A stretch of DNA of 64,000 nucleotides, taken from the NCBI RefSeq assembly GCF_013201725.1, contig NZ_CP053835.1, positions 496,001 to 560,000 on the forward strand, written 5' to 3'. The stretch is from Arcobacter defluvii. Its GTDB lineage: Bacteria > Campylobacterota > Campylobacteria > Campylobacterales > Arcobacteraceae. The notes below the pieces were generated by a model that did not search any database, was not told the DNA's origin, and saw nothing but the letters and a program-made list of their open reading frames with translations. This document shows positions 9,295 through 19,832 of this stretch, piece by piece. The translations under genes were made by a program, and so were the position numbers. Within the stretch, counting starts at the first letter, position 1. Every line of letters begins with the position of its first letter.

Positions 9295-11016
9295 ATGAAA
9301 TTTAGTAAAATGTTTATTCCAACAACAAAAGAGACACCAAATGATGCAACATTACCATCTCATCAATATTTAGTAAGAGGTGGATTTATTGCTCAAACTG
9401 GAGCTGGAATTTATGATTTTATGCCTTTAGGAAAAATTGTTTTAGAAAAAATCAGAGCAATTGTAAAAGAAGAGATGGATGAAGCTGGTGCAAACGAAGT
9501 TCAATTTGGTTTTGTAACACCTTTATCATTATGGCAAGAATCAGGGCGAGCTACAACTATGGGAGCAGAAATGCTTCGATTTAAAGATAGAAAAAATGGT
9601 GAGTTTGTGTTAAGTCCAACAAATGAAGAAGCTGTTGTAAATATGGTAAAAAATAGAATCACTTCATACAAAGATTTACCAGTTCATCTTTATCAAATAA
9701 ATACAAAATTTAGAGATGAAGCAAGACCTAGATTTGGGCTTATGAGAGGAAGAGAGTTCTTGATGAAAGATGGATACTCTTTCCATTCAAGTGAAGAGGA
9801 TTTGGTTCGAGAATTTAATCTTATGGAAGCAACTTATAAAAAAATTTATACAAAATTAGGTTTAGATTTTAGAGTAGTTGCAGCTGATTCAGGAGCAATT
9901 GGTGGAAGTGGTTCAAAAGAGTTTCACGTAATTGCAGATTCAGGTGAAGATACGATTGTTATTTGTGATTCTTGTGATTATGGTGCAAATATTGAAGCAG
10001 CGAATCGAAAACCAAGACATTTTACAGCTTGGTTTGAAAATACAAACACACCAGCTTCAATGGAAAAAGTTTTAACACAAGATTTAAAAACTATTGAAGA
10101 AGTTTCAAATTTCTTAAGTATCTCAAAAGCTCAAACAATCAAAGCAGTTATTAAAAGAGCAATTTTTGAAGAAAAAACTCAAATAGTTGTATTTTTTGTA
10201 AGAGGTGATGATGAGCTTGAGGAAACAAAAGCTTGTAATGCAGTTAACGCTTTAGAATTAACTGACGCAACAGAAGATGATATAAAAGAAGCTGGATTAG
10301 TTGTTGGTTATTGTGGACCATTTAATCTTCCATCAAATATAAATTTCTTTGTTGATTTAGAAATAAAAGATGAGATAGGACTTGCATGTGGAGCTAATGA
10401 GGAGCACTATCACTTAATAAATACAGATTTATCAACTTTAAAAGATGTAAAATATTTTGATTTAGTAGCTGTTCAAGAAGGTGACATATGTGCTTGTTGT
10501 GGTGGAAAACTTTCATACACTAAAGGAATTGAAGCAGGGCATATTTTCCAACTTGGAACTAAATATTCAGCTGCTATGAATGCAAACTTTTTAGATGAAA
10601 ATGGAAAAGCAAAACCATTTGTTATGGGATGTTATGGAATTGGAGTTTCAAGATTAGTTGCAGCTGTAATTGAACAAAATCATGATGAAAAAGGTTGTAT
10701 TTGGACAAAAGCTACAACTCCATTTATGGTAGATATTATTGTTTCAAACTCTAAAAAAGAGGATGAAGCGCAAGTTGGTGAAGAACTTTATGCTAAATTA
10801 AAACACGCTGGAATTAGCACAATTTTAGATGATAGAATAAATGCCAGATTTGGTTTTAAAATGAGTGATTTTGAACTTTTAGGTTTCCCATATGCAGTTG
10901 TAATTGGTAAAAAATTAGCTGAAGGTTTTGTAGAAATCGTAGATAGAAAAACATTAGAAAAAATCGATGTTAAAGTTGAAGATGTTTTAGGAAAAATAGT
11001 AGAACTAACTAAATAA
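9295..11016 (+). CDS. proS: Prolyl-tRNA synthetase
   Basis: Class II synthetase charging tRNA-Pro, 573 residues, the bacterial type with an inserted editing domain. Visible are motif 2 ([21 protein letters not shown]), the YbaK-like editing insert (about residues 225-385) and motif 3 in the [10 protein letters not shown] region, followed by the anticodon-binding domain. The ribosome site ACAGGAAAA lies 8 bases before the ATG. It ends the hemA operon, or is continuous with the mechanosensitive channel gene 20 bases on. Confidence 0.97.
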   Translation: MKFSKMFIPTTKETPNDATLPSHQYLVRGGFIAQTGAGIYDFMPLGKIVLEKIRAIVKEEMDEAGANEVQFGFVTPLSLWQESGRATTMGAEMLRFKDRKNGEFVLSPTNEEAVVNMVKNRITSYKDLPVHLYQINTKFRDEARPRFGLMRGREFLMKDGYSFHSSEEDLVREFNLMEATYKKIYTKLGLDFRVVAADSGAIGGSGSKEFHVIADSGEDTIVICDSCDYGANIEAANRKPRHFTAWFENTNTPASMEKVLTQDLKTIEEVSNFLSISKAQTIKAVIKRAIFEEKTQIVVFFVRGDDELEETKACNAVNALELTDATEDDIKEAGLVVGYCGPFNLPSNINFFVDLEIKDEIGLACGANEEHYHLINTDLSTLKDVKYFDLVAVQEGDICACCGGKLSYTKGIEAGHIFQLGTKYSAAMNANFLDENGKAKPFVMGCYGIGVSRLVAAVIEQNHDEKGCIWTKATTPFMVDIIVSNSKKEDEAQVGEELYAKLKHAGISTILDDRINARFGFKMSDFELLGFPYAVVIGKKLAEGFVEIVDRKTLEKIDVKVEDVLGKIVELTK

Positions 11017-11036
11017 TTAAGTATTAAGGAGTTATT

Positions 11037-11897
11037 TTGGAAAAAGAATTAGAAAAGAATATTGAAACTATTACAAAAGATATTAGTTCATATATTCCAG
11101 ATAATATAGTAGAAATTATTGGTGGATATGCATTTTCTTTATTAATGGCATTATTAATTTTTGTTATAGGAAAATGGTTTGTAAATAAAATAGTATCTTT
11201 ACTTGGAAAAGTTCTAAGAAAAGTTAATGGTATGGATGAAACTTTAGTTAGATTTCTAGAAAATATTGTTTATTATGTACTTTTAATCGTTGTAATTCTT
11301 ACAGCACTTGGAAAATTGGGAGTTGAAACAACTTCATTCTTAGCTATTTTAGGAGCTGCTGGTTTAGCTGTTGGTTTAGCATTAAAAGATTCTCTTGGAA
11401 ATTTTGCTTCAGGGGTTATGATAATTTTATTTAAACCTTTTAAAGTTGGTGATTTAGTTACAGCAGCTGGAGTTACAGGAAGTGTAAGTGAAGTTGGAAT
11501 TTTTAATTCAGTTTTTATAACTGCTGATAATCAAAAAATTATAGTTCCAAATGGTGCAATAACAAGTGGAACAATCACAAATGTAAATGCTTTTGATACA
11601 AGAAGAGTTGATTTGATTGTTGGAATTTCATATGATGATGATATTAAAAAAGCAAAAGATATTTTAACTTCTATTATCTCTTCAAATGAAAAAGTAATAC
11701 TAGATAAAGGAATTACAGTTGCAGTTTCAGAATTAGCTGATTCTTCAGTTAATTTTGTAGTTCGAGCTTGGACAAAAACACCTGATTATTGGGATGTAAA
11801 ATTTGGATTAACTGAAACTATTAAAACAACATTTGATAAAGAAGGAATTTCTATTCCTTATCCGCAACAAGATGTTCACCACTACAACAAAGATTAA
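11037..11897 (+). CDS. mscS: Small-conductance mechanosensitive channel
   Basis: MscS-family inner-membrane channel that opens on osmotic downshock. It has 286 residues, the same length as E. coli MscS. Three N-terminal membrane helices end in the pore helix GAAGLAVGLALKDSLGNFASG. The beta domain (FKVGDLV ... GSVSEVGIFNSVF, VPNGAI) and the conserved end IPYPQQDV follow. The start is TTG with a strong AAGGAG site five bases upstream, and no ATG is better placed. The 3' end overlaps the cca start by 26 bases. Confidence 0.93.
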   Translation: MEKELEKNIETITKDISSYIPDNIVEIIGGYAFSLLMALLIFVIGKWFVNKIVSLLGKVLRKVNGMDETLVRFLENIVYYVLLIVVILTALGKLGVETTSFLAILGAAGLAVGLALKDSLGNFASGVMIILFKPFKVGDLVTAAGVTGSVSEVGIFNSVFITADNQKIIVPNGAITSGTITNVNAFDTRRVDLIVGISYDDDIKKAKDILTSIISSNEKVILDKGITVAVSELADSSVNFVVRAWTKTPDYWDVKFGLTETIKTTFDKEGISIPYPQQDVHHYNKD

Positions 11898-13269
11898 TAT
11901 ACCTAAAATCTTAAGTGATATATTAGTAAGTTTACAAGAATTAGGAGCTAGACCAATTCTTGTAGGTGGTTGTGTACGTGATTATTTTTTAAATAAAGAA
12001 GTTAAAGATTTTGATATAGAAATCTTTGATTTTAACTCACTTGAAGAAATTGAAAAATCTTTAAAAAAATTTGGAAATGTTAAACTTGTTGGAAAATCTT
12101 TTGGTGTTTTAACATTAAAAGTTGATGGATATGATTTTGATTTTGCACTTCCAAGAATTGAAAAAAAAGTTGGAAACTCTCATACTGATTTTGAAGTTAT
12201 TACAAATTCAAATTTGAGTTTTGAAGAAGCAGCAATACGAAGAGATTTTACAATAAATGCAATTGGTTATGATTATTTTAAAGATGAATTTATTGACCCT
12301 TTTAATGGAATCGATGATTTAAAAAACAAAATTTTAAAACATATAAATGAAAAAACTTTTGTTGAAGATAGTTTAAGGGTTTATCGAGCAGTTCAGTTCG
12401 CAGCAAGATTTGAATTTAATCTTGATAAAAAAACAAAAAAATTATGCAAAAAAATAGTTTTAAGTGATGAACTTTTGTATTTACCAAAAGAGAGAGTTTA
12501 TGAAGAGTTCAAAAAATTATTTTTAAAATCTTCTAAACCATCAATTGGATTTGAACTTCTCCATGAATTAGGTATTCTAAAATATTTTCCTGAATTAGAA
12601 GTTTTGATAGGCTGTGAACAAGATCCAATTTATCATCCTGAAGGTGATGTTTGGATTCATACTTTAATGTGTTTAGATGAATTAGTAGAAATTATAGAAG
12701 AGAAAAAAGTAACTAATGAGTATAAAAAACTATGTCTTTTTTATGCTATTTTGTGTCATGATTTAGGAAAACCTTTTTCTACAAAAGAGATAAATGGAAA
12801 AATAACTTCATATAAACATGAATCTTTAGGAATCAAACCAACTATATCTTTATTATCTAGATTAACAAATGAAAAAAAATTTGTAGATATTGTTTGTTCT
12901 TTAGTCAAAAATCATTTAGCTCCATTTCAATTATATTTAGCAGAGAGCTCATTAAAAGCTATAAAAAGGCTATCTTTGAAAGTTAATATTGAAGATTTAT
13001 GTTTAGTTTGTCTTGCTGATTGTTTGGGAAGAGATATAGAAAATAAAAATAAATGTTTTGAAGCTACAAATTGGCTATTGGCTCAAGCAAAAGAGTTAGA
13101 TATAGAAAATAAAGCTATTGTTCCATTAATTCTTGGAAGAGATTTAATAGCTTTAGGTTTTAAACCATCAAAAAAATTTAAAGAGATTTTGGAGTTTGCC
13201 TTTGATTTACAACTTGATTTTCATTTATCAAAAGAAGAAATTATAAATAAAATAATGCTAAAGTATTAA
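11872..13269 (+). CDS. cca: CCA tRNA nucleotidyltransferase with HD domain
   Basis: Class II nucleotidyltransferase that adds or repairs the 3' CCA of tRNA. The head has LVGGCVRDYF and the catalytic DFDIEIF, followed by RRDFTINAIGYD and RVYRAVQFAARF. The C-terminal half holds an HD hydrolase domain (HTLMCLDEL ... CHDLGKP), as in the E. coli enzyme. I start at the ATG at 11872 (465 residues), which overlaps mscS by 26 bases. A TTG at 11833 is in frame but adds residues not expected in the family. Neither start has an ideal ribosome site, so translation is probably coupled to mscS. Confidence 0.9.
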   Translation: MFTTTTKINIPKILSDILVSLQELGARPILVGGCVRDYFLNKEVKDFDIEIFDFNSLEEIEKSLKKFGNVKLVGKSFGVLTLKVDGYDFDFALPRIEKKVGNSHTDFEVITNSNLSFEEAAIRRDFTINAIGYDYFKDEFIDPFNGIDDLKNKILKHINEKTFVEDSLRVYRAVQFAARFEFNLDKKTKKLCKKIVLSDELLYLPKERVYEEFKKLFLKSSKPSIGFELLHELGILKYFPELEVLIGCEQDPIYHPEGDVWIHTLMCLDELVEIIEEKKVTNEYKKLCLFYAILCHDLGKPFSTKEINGKITSYKHESLGIKPTISLLSRLTNEKKFVDIVCSLVKNHLAPFQLYLAESSLKAIKRLSLKVNIEDLCLVCLADCLGRDIENKNKCFEATNWLLAQAKELDIENKAIVPLILGRDLIALGFKPSKKFKEILEFAFDLQLDFHLSKEEIINKIMLKY

Positions 13270-13339
13270 AATAGTTATTTTTTTAAGTCCATATTTACTA
13301 TAAACATAATAAAATCAAGCAAATTTTTAAGGAGATGAA

Positions 13340-13777
13340 ATGAAAAAAATTATTGGTTTAATAGCTGCACTTGGTTTAACAGCTTCAGTTTATGCAAATG
13401 AAAATACAGGATGTGGACTTGGTTCTTTAGTTATTAAAAATCAAAACACAGTAGTATTACAGGTATTAGCTGCAACTACAAATGGAACTTCAGGTAACCA
13501 AACTTTTGGTATTACAAGTGGTACTTCAAATTGTGATAAACCTTCAAACTTTGTATCAAATGATAAATTAAATAAATTTGTTGCTGAAAATATGGACGAA
13601 TTAGCTTTAGATATTTCAGCTGGTCATGGTGAAACTTTACAAACAGTTGCAAAATTAATGAATGTAGAAAATACAGATGCATTTTCTGCTAAATTACAAG
13701 CAAACTTTTCAAATATTTATTCAAACCAAGATGTAACTTCAGCAAACGTTATTGACTCAATTGCTAAATATATGTAA
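13340..13777 (+). CDS. DUF3015 periplasmic protein
   Basis: Secreted 145-residue protein with a signal peptide ending in ASVYA. The mature part opens with GCGLGSLVIKN and continues with VLQVLAATTNGTSGNQTFGITSGTSNC, the hallmark of DUF3015, with two conserved cysteines probably forming a disulfide. The strong ribosome site AAGGAG is followed by ATG. The function is unknown. A DUF4105 envelope protein starts inside its 3' end, and these two families are often neighbours, so they may act together at the cell envelope. Confidence 0.85.
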   Translation: MKKIIGLIAALGLTASVYANENTGCGLGSLVIKNQNTVVLQVLAATTNGTSGNQTFGITSGTSNCDKPSNFVSNDKLNKFVAENMDELALDISAGHGETLQTVAKLMNVENTDAFSAKLQANFSNIYSNQDVTSANVIDSIAKYM

Positions 13778-15551
13778 TCTTTTTAATAGAAAGTTTAAGT
13801 ATTTAATACTTAGCTTTCTATTTTGCACTTATTCTTATTCTTCTGAATTAAATGCTTTTGTTGAACAAACAAAACTTTATGAAAATCCTTATTGGGCAAA
13901 ATTATTACATTATCGAAATGGTGAAAGTGAAATAGATTCAACTAACTTTTTTATATCAAAAAATGGAAAATATGATTTAAAAGAAGAGTTATTTGAGACT
14001 ATTACTTCCTTAAAAAATGGAACAAATAATGTTTTATGTAGATTTCCATTAAGAGTAAAATGGTTAAAACAAAATCTTCCTGATTTAAAGATTGCAGAGT
14101 ATTCTTGTGAAGAGTTAGATAAATTTATAACTTCAATAGATGCAAAATCTATAACAATGGTTTTCCCAACTGCTCATATAAATTCACCTGCTTCTATGTA
14201 TGGACATACTTTTATAAGAATTAGTTCTGATGAAAAAACTCCACTTATTTCAAATGCAGTAAATTATGCTGCTGCAACAACAGATACAAATGGTTTGATT
14301 TTTGCTTATAAAGGTTTGTTTGGTGAATATGAAGGAAGATATTCAATTTTGCCTTATTATGAAAAAATCAAAGAATATAACAACCTTGAACAAAGAGATA
14401 TTTGGGAATATGATTTAGATTTAAATCAAGAAGAAATAGATAGATTAGTTTTACATACTTATGAGTTGAAAGATTCATATTCTGATTATTTTTTCTTTAA
14501 AGAAAATTGTTCATATAATGTTTTATGGCTTTTAGAAGTAGCAAGGCCAAGTTTGGATTTAGTTAGTCAATTTGATTTTAAAACAGTTCCTCTTGATTCT
14601 ATTAAAGTTTTACAAAAATATGATTTGATTAAAAACACAAACTTTAGATACTCATCAATGAGAAAAATGAAATTTATTTTAAATGAAAAGATACAAAATA
14701 AAGAGTATTTAAAAGATTTTGTTTATAAAAATGAAGCTTTAGATGACTCATTAAGCACTGAAGATAAAATCTCTTATTTGGATTTTAAAATTTCTTATTT
14801 ACAGTATCAAAGAGCAAATAATGAGTATGAAAAGGATGAATATTTAAAAAAATATTTAAAACTTTTAAAACAAAGAAGTTCTTACAAACAAGCTTCAACT
14901 TATGATATAAAAACTCCTTTTGACCCACTTTATTCACATGATTCAGCAAGATTCTCTTTTTTTTATAATAGTAATGATAGTTTTGAACTTTCTGCAAAAC
15001 CAGTTTACAATGACATCTATGACATAAGTGATGGTTATTTACAAGGTGCATATATTGATTTCTTTGATTTAAATATTAAAAAAGAGAAAAATGAAAATGC
15101 AAGATTAGATAGATTCACTCTTTTAAAAATAAAATCACTTGCTCCTCAAGATTTATTTTTTAAACCAATATCATGGGGAATAGATGTTGGTTATGAGCAA
15201 TTTAAACAAAGAAGTGATTATTTAAAAGTAAAACCAGAAGTTGGTGTTACTTTTGGCGAGAACAAAGATTTTATATATTTGATGTTAGGTTCAAATTTAT
15301 ATTATAAAAATAGTGAGCAATTATATTCTATTGGTTCAACTATTGGTGCTGTTACAAATAGATTTGATAATATAAAGCTAGGGATAAATTATAGTTATGA
15401 TAAATATAATAAAGATTTAGAAAATAATCTATTTGAAGTTTTTTCAACATATAAACTTGATAGAAATTTAGCTTTAAATATTAGATATATAAATGATGAT
15501 TTAAATGAAAAAGAGGATATTTTAAAAGTAGGAGTTTCCTACTACTTTTAA
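13752..15551 (+). CDS. DUF4105 (Lnb-type) envelope protein with C-terminal barrel
   Basis: 599-residue exported protein. A signal-like segment (KFKYLILSFLFCTYSYS) precedes a DUF4105 domain with FPTAHINSPASMYGHTFIRI and a later FFKENCSYN, which carry the conserved His and Cys of this cysteine-peptidase-like family. From about residue 390 the sequence alternates like beta strands and ends in LKVGVSYYF; a terminal Phe is typical of outer-membrane barrels. There is no in-frame ATG: the start must be TTG at 13752 or 13761, overlapping the DUF3015 gene and probably coupled to it. The convergent lnt gene overlaps its stop by 4 bases. The substrate is unknown. Confidence 0.82.
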   Translation: MTQLLNICNLFNRKFKYLILSFLFCTYSYSSELNAFVEQTKLYENPYWAKLLHYRNGESEIDSTNFFISKNGKYDLKEELFETITSLKNGTNNVLCRFPLRVKWLKQNLPDLKIAEYSCEELDKFITSIDAKSITMVFPTAHINSPASMYGHTFIRISSDEKTPLISNAVNYAAATTDTNGLIFAYKGLFGEYEGRYSILPYYEKIKEYNNLEQRDIWEYDLDLNQEEIDRLVLHTYELKDSYSDYFFFKENCSYNVLWLLEVARPSLDLVSQFDFKTVPLDSIKVLQKYDLIKNTNFRYSSMRKMKFILNEKIQNKEYLKDFVYKNEALDDSLSTEDKISYLDFKISYLQYQRANNEYEKDEYLKKYLKLLKQRSSYKQASTYDIKTPFDPLYSHDSARFSFFYNSNDSFELSAKPVYNDIYDISDGYLQGAYIDFFDLNIKKEKNENARLDRFTLLKIKSLAPQDLFFKPISWGIDVGYEQFKQRSDYLKVKPEVGVTFGENKDFIYLMLGSNLYYKNSEQLYSIGSTIGAVTNRFDNIKLGINYSYDKYNKDLENNLFEVFSTYKLDRNLALNIRYINDDLNEKEDILKVGVSYYF

Positions 15552-16780
15552 GGTCTATAAATTCTATTAGGACTTCCATTTACTTCATGGAATATTGTAA
15601 TTCCATATTTTTTAGAATAATATTTAAAAAGTAAATGTTGAAGGGTCGGTTCAATTGATGGCGTAAACCAAGCATTGTTTGATATAACTATCATATATCT
15701 TGTATCTTTTATATCTTCAAATATTTTATCTGTTGTTCCTTCATAGCAAATAGCATTTCTAAATTTTTCACCTTTTATTATAAAATCAGTAGGTTTTGAT
15801 GCTTTTGAGTAATCTTGTGCACCATTGTAGAATACTTTATTTATAAAATCAACTAAAAATTTAGGAAAAGGTATCTCCTCACCAAAAGGAACTAATACGA
15901 CTTTTTTAGCAATTTGAATTTCACCTTTACTGAAAAAATATGAAGCATTAAATATTTGGTCATCTTCAACATATAAAGCGCCAGTTATAATATCTATATC
16001 ATTAGAAAAATCTTTTAATCTTTCTAATATCTCAGCATTTCTATTTAAAACTGTTGTGAAAGCTGTTTCTGGTAAAAGTATTAAATCTTTTTTCATTTCA
16101 ACAGCTTTTGCAATTTCCTCAAAATTCTTTTCATGTAAAGTAGTTCTATACTCTTTTTGCCATTTTAGGTTTTGTTCTACATTCATTTGAGGCATATAAA
16201 TTTTTGCAATAGGATTATCAATATACTCACCTTTTTCAAAAGATAATGTAAATAGTAAAGGTATTAATGCAATAATTTTGTGTTTCTTTAGTTTAATTAT
16301 TAGATAAAAAGAAAAAAGTATTAAAGCAAAATCAGTTTTTGAAATTCCAATATATGAATCAATAAATAAAAGTTCGAATTTCATCCAATTGAAACCTAAA
16401 GGAGCAAAAAAAGTAAATGCAAATATCATTGCAATTCTAATAGTTAATCTATCATAAAAAGCAAAAAGATAAAAAATTATTGCATAAACTAAACCAATTC
16501 CAATTAATAAAATAGGTGCAATATAAGTTAAGTCGTAGTATTGCAAGCTAACAGCCATCCAATTACACCATAATATTCCAGTTAAAAATCCTGTAATTAA
16601 TAAAGAACGTTTTGGAATTATCAATAAAAAATAAATAGCAAATAATCCTAAAAAGGTGTTCAGAATTTTATATTCAATATTAAAATAACTTAAGTAAATG
16701 AAAGAACTCAATAAAATAGAAGTAATCAAGCCTTTTATTATAAAGTTTTTGTTAGAATAATCGCGTTTTAGTAAAAACAT
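15548..16780 (-). CDS. lnt: Apolipoprotein N-acyltransferase
   Basis: Inner-membrane enzyme that adds the third acyl chain to lipoproteins. Several N-terminal membrane helices (about residues 1-180) lead into a nitrilase-like domain. The catalytic triad is visible: Glu in LLPETAF, Lys in the KKVVLVPFGEE region and Cys in NAICYEG. At 410 residues it is somewhat shorter than E. coli Lnt, as is usual in this phylum. Only 28 bases separate it from the divergent yajC, so promoters for both must overlap that gap or the genes. This lnt/yajC-secDF arrangement is conserved in Campylobacter, from memory. Confidence 0.93.
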   Translation of the reverse strand: MFLLKRDYSNKNFIIKGLITSILLSSFIYLSYFNIEYKILNTFLGLFAIYFLLIIPKRSLLITGFLTGILWCNWMAVSLQYYDLTYIAPILLIGIGLVYAIIFYLFAFYDRLTIRIAMIFAFTFFAPLGFNWMKFELLFIDSYIGISKTDFALILFSFYLIIKLKKHKIIALIPLLFTLSFEKGEYIDNPIAKIYMPQMNVEQNLKWQKEYRTTLHEKNFEEIAKAVEMKKDLILLPETAFTTVLNRNAEILERLKDFSNDIDIITGALYVEDDQIFNASYFFSKGEIQIAKKVVLVPFGEEIPFPKFLVDFINKVFYNGAQDYSKASKPTDFIIKGEKFRNAICYEGTTDKIFEDIKDTRYMIVISNNAWFTPSIEPTLQHLLFKYYSKKYGITIFHEVNGSPNRIYRP

Positions 16781-16808
16781 AATAAACTACTTTTAAAAAG
16801 GAAATTTG

Positions 16809-17084
16809 ATGGAAGGTTCAAGTACAGATTTAATAAGCTCATTGTTACCCTTAGTTGCATTATTTGCAATTTTCTACTTTTTAATTATCAGACCACAACA
16901 AAAACAAGCGAAAGCTCATAAAGAGATGGTTTCTAATTTAAAAAAAGGTGATAAGATTGTAACAAATGGTGGCTTAATCGTAGAAGTTGTTAAAGTAGAA
17001 GATACATATTTTCTAGTAAAAAATAACGATGGAACTGAAATGAAGCTTGTTAGAGAGTTTGTTGCAAAACTTTTAGAAGACTAA
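16809..17084 (+). CDS. yajC: Preprotein translocase subunit YajC
   Basis: Single-span inner-membrane subunit of the SecDF-YajC complex. The membrane helix (about residues 6-28, SSLLPLVALFAIFYFLII) is followed directly by the family motif RPQQKQ and the soluble GDKIVTNGG part. I use the ATG at 16809 (91 residues) rather than the TTG three bases earlier; AAGGAAA lies upstream. secD follows after a 79-base gap that contains an imperfect AT-rich inverted repeat. Confidence 0.95.
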   Translation: MEGSSTDLISSLLPLVALFAIFYFLIIRPQQKQAKAHKEMVSNLKKGDKIVTNGGLIVEVVKVEDTYFLVKNNDGTEMKLVREFVAKLLED

Positions 17085-17163
17085 AATTTTTCAAATATTT
17101 AAGATATGTATTTTTACATATCTTATTCTCAAAATTTCTAAAACCCTAATTTAAGGAAAAGAA

Positions 17164-18729
17164 TTGAAAATCTTTAATTATAGACTCGTAATATTTATAC
17201 TTAGTATTATTTTTGGTATTGTTTTTTCAATTCCATCATTATTACAAACAGATACAGGAAAAAAAATCTCTTTAGGACTTGACCTTCAAGGTGGATTACA
17301 CATGCTTTTGGGTGTAAATACACATGAAGCTGTAACTTCAAAAATAAAAACAGTTGCAACTTCTATTAAATATTTTTCTGATGATGAAGAACTTTTAATT
17401 GATGGTTTATCAATTGAAAATGATAGTGTTGTTTTTACTGTTTTAGATGCAGATGAAATGCCTAAAATGGATGAAATGTTAAAACAGATAAAAGGTTTAG
17501 ATATTTCAAAAGAAGATTTAAAATATACATTAAAACTAACTGCTGAAGATATTGCAAAAACAAAAGATTTATCAGTTGCTCAAGCAGTCGAAACTATAAG
17601 AAATAGACTTGATCAATTTGGTTTATCTGAACCAACAGTTGTAAGACAAGGTCAAACTGATATAGTAGTTGAACTTCCTGGAATAAAAACACAAGAAGAT
17701 GAAAAAGCAGCACGTGAACTTATTTCAAAACCTGCAAATTTAGAATTAATGGCAGTTGACGAAGAAAGGGCTGATCAAGTTTATACTATGACTTCATCTC
17801 AAGCAGCAGCTTATGGTGACGTGATTTTAGAAGATACAAATAATGATAAAGTTAAATATCTTGTAAAAGAGATTCCTATTTTAAATGGAAGTCAAGTAGT
17901 TGATGCACAAGTAGGATTTGATCAATCAAATCAACCAATTATTAATTTTACATTAAACTCAACTGGAGCTAGAATTTTTGGTGAATTTACAGGTAAAAAT
18001 GTAGGAAAAAGATTAGCTGTAGTTTTAGATGGTAAAGTTTATTCTGCTCCAAATATAAGAGAAAGAATTGGTGGTGGAAGTGGACAAATTTCTGGTGGAT
18101 TTACAATGATTGAAGCTGGAAATATTGCAATTGCACTAAGAAGTGGAGCTCTTCCTGCAACTGTAACATTACTTGAAAAAAGAAGTGTAGGACCATCTTT
18201 AGGAGCTGATTCAATTCAAGCATCAATGATTGCACTTATTTCTGGGTTCTCTTTAGTATTTATTTTTATGGTTATTTATTATAGACGTGCAGGTGTTATT
18301 GCAAATATTGCTTTAATTACAAATGTTTTTATAATAATTGCAGTAATGGCAATGTTTGGAGCAACTTTAACGCTTCCAGGAATGGCAGGTATTGTTCTTA
18401 CAGTTGGTATGGCAGTTGATGCAAATGTTATTATTACTGAAAGAATTAGAGAATTAATAAGAGAAGGTAGTTCAATACCAAAAGCAATAGAAGATGGTTA
18501 TTCAAACGCAATGAGAGCAATTTTAGATGCAAATATAACTACACTTTTAGTTGCAGTTCTTTTATATGCTTATGGTACAGGACCAATAAAAGGATTTGCT
18601 ATTACTATTTCTATTGGTATTTTAGCTTCAATGTTAACAGCAATTTTAGGAACACATGGTATTTATGAAGCTTTAATGTCAAGAATATCAAGAGATAAAG
18701 ATAGTAAAAAATGGTTTGGAGTTAAATAA
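17164..18729 (+). CDS. secD: Protein translocase subunit SecD
   Basis: Inner-membrane, proton-driven helper of Sec export. The N-terminal helix and LGLDLQGG motif, a large periplasmic domain (about 40-330) and the block of five membrane helices with GMAVDANVIITERIRE, which carries the conserved Asp used for proton movement, are all present. At 521 residues it is the normal short form. The start is TTG with AAGGAAAAG upstream. Its stop overlaps the secF ATG by one base. Confidence 0.97.
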   Translation: MKIFNYRLVIFILSIIFGIVFSIPSLLQTDTGKKISLGLDLQGGLHMLLGVNTHEAVTSKIKTVATSIKYFSDDEELLIDGLSIENDSVVFTVLDADEMPKMDEMLKQIKGLDISKEDLKYTLKLTAEDIAKTKDLSVAQAVETIRNRLDQFGLSEPTVVRQGQTDIVVELPGIKTQEDEKAARELISKPANLELMAVDEERADQVYTMTSSQAAAYGDVILEDTNNDKVKYLVKEIPILNGSQVVDAQVGFDQSNQPIINFTLNSTGARIFGEFTGKNVGKRLAVVLDGKVYSAPNIRERIGGGSGQISGGFTMIEAGNIAIALRSGALPATVTLLEKRSVGPSLGADSIQASMIALISGFSLVFIFMVIYYRRAGVIANIALITNVFIIIAVMAMFGATLTLPGMAGIVLTVGMAVDANVIITERIRELIREGSSIPKAIEDGYSNAMRAILDANITTLLVAVLLYAYGTGPIKGFAITISIGILASMLTAILGTHGIYEALMSRISRDKDSKKWFGVK

Positions 18730-19697
18730 TGGAAATTTTTAAAACAAATGTAATATATGATTTTATGGGTAAAAGATTACCTTTTTTAGGTTTGTCTTCT
18801 ATTTTATTTATTGCTTCAATAGTTTTACTTTTAACAAAAGGCTTAAATTTTGGTATTGATTTTGCAGGTGGTACAATAGTTCAAGTAAAATATGAACAAG
18901 CAGCACCAATTGATAAAATTAGAGAGACTTTAAAAACTACAAAATATGGCAATTCGGTAATTACAAAATTTGGAAGTGATGAAGAAGTTATCATTAGAAT
19001 AACAGGAAGTAGTTCAGATCTAACAAATGATATTGGTGATGAAATGCATAAAATTTTAGTACCAACTGGAAATTTTGAAATTAGAAGAATAGATATGGTT
19101 GGAGCTAAAGTCGGTGGTGAATTAAGAGAAAAAGGTTTAATGGCATTATCTTTATCTTTACTTGTAATGTTAATTTATTTATCTGTAAGATTTGAATGGA
19201 GATTTGCACTTGCCTCAGTTTTTGCATTGGTACATGATATTACTATTGCAATGGGTGCAATATCTTTATTTAGTGTAGAAGTTAACTTAGATATTTTAGC
19301 GGCAATTCTTACTCTTTTAGGATATTCTTTAAATGATACAATTATTGTATTTGATAGAATTAGAGAAGGAATACAAAGTTCTAAAGGTACAGATTTAAAA
19401 GGGATAATAAATGAATCTGTTAGTAAAACTTTATCAAGAACAACATTAACTTCTTTAACTACTTTATTTGTTGTTGCAACATTGTATTTCTTTGGTGGAG
19501 AAATAATAAGTGGGTTTTCATTTACTTTACTTGTAGGAATTATTGTAGGAACGTATTCTTCAATATTTATTGCTGCATCATTTTTAGTACAATTAAAATT
19601 CTCAGTTGATGATTTTAAAACAAAAGAAGCAGAAAAAGTAAAAAGACAAAAAGAAAAAGAAAAATTAAGAGCTATGTATGAACAAGGTACAGTTTGA
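18729..19697 (+). CDS. secF: Protein translocase subunit SecF
   Basis: Partner of SecD. The motif LNFGIDFAGGT lies after the first helix, and the conserved LGYSLNDTIIVFDRIRE segment with its Asp lies in the C-terminal membrane bundle (322 residues). It is coupled to secD by a one-base stop/start overlap. A strong intrinsic terminator lies 35 bases after the stop and closes the yajC-secDF unit. Confidence 0.97.
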   Translation: MEIFKTNVIYDFMGKRLPFLGLSSILFIASIVLLLTKGLNFGIDFAGGTIVQVKYEQAAPIDKIRETLKTTKYGNSVITKFGSDEEVIIRITGSSSDLTNDIGDEMHKILVPTGNFEIRRIDMVGAKVGGELREKGLMALSLSLLVMLIYLSVRFEWRFALASVFALVHDITIAMGAISLFSVEVNLDILAAILTLLGYSLNDTIIVFDRIREGIQSSKGTDLKGIINESVSKTLSRTTLTSLTTLFVVATLYFFGGEIISGFSFTLLVGIIVGTYSSIFIAASFLVQLKFSVDDFKTKEAEKVKRQKEKEKLRAMYEQGTV

Positions 19698-19731
19698 TAA
19701 GTAAGTAGTTTTTAATAAATTATGTTTTTAT

Positions 19732-19767
19732 AAAAGGGGAAGAGTTTTTACTCTTCTCCTTTTTTTT
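19732..19767 (+). terminator. Intrinsic terminator after secF
   Basis: GGGGAAGAG (19736-19744) pairs with CTCTTCTCC (19751-19759), with one G-U pair, across a 6-nt loop. Flanking A and T runs extend the stem and supply the U-tract. It is a clear rho-independent terminator. Confidence 0.88.
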
Positions 19768-19832
19768 ATTAAGTAAAAAATAAAAAATAATTTATAAAAG
19801 CTTCTATTCAAGCCTTATTTAAGAAGTAGTTT

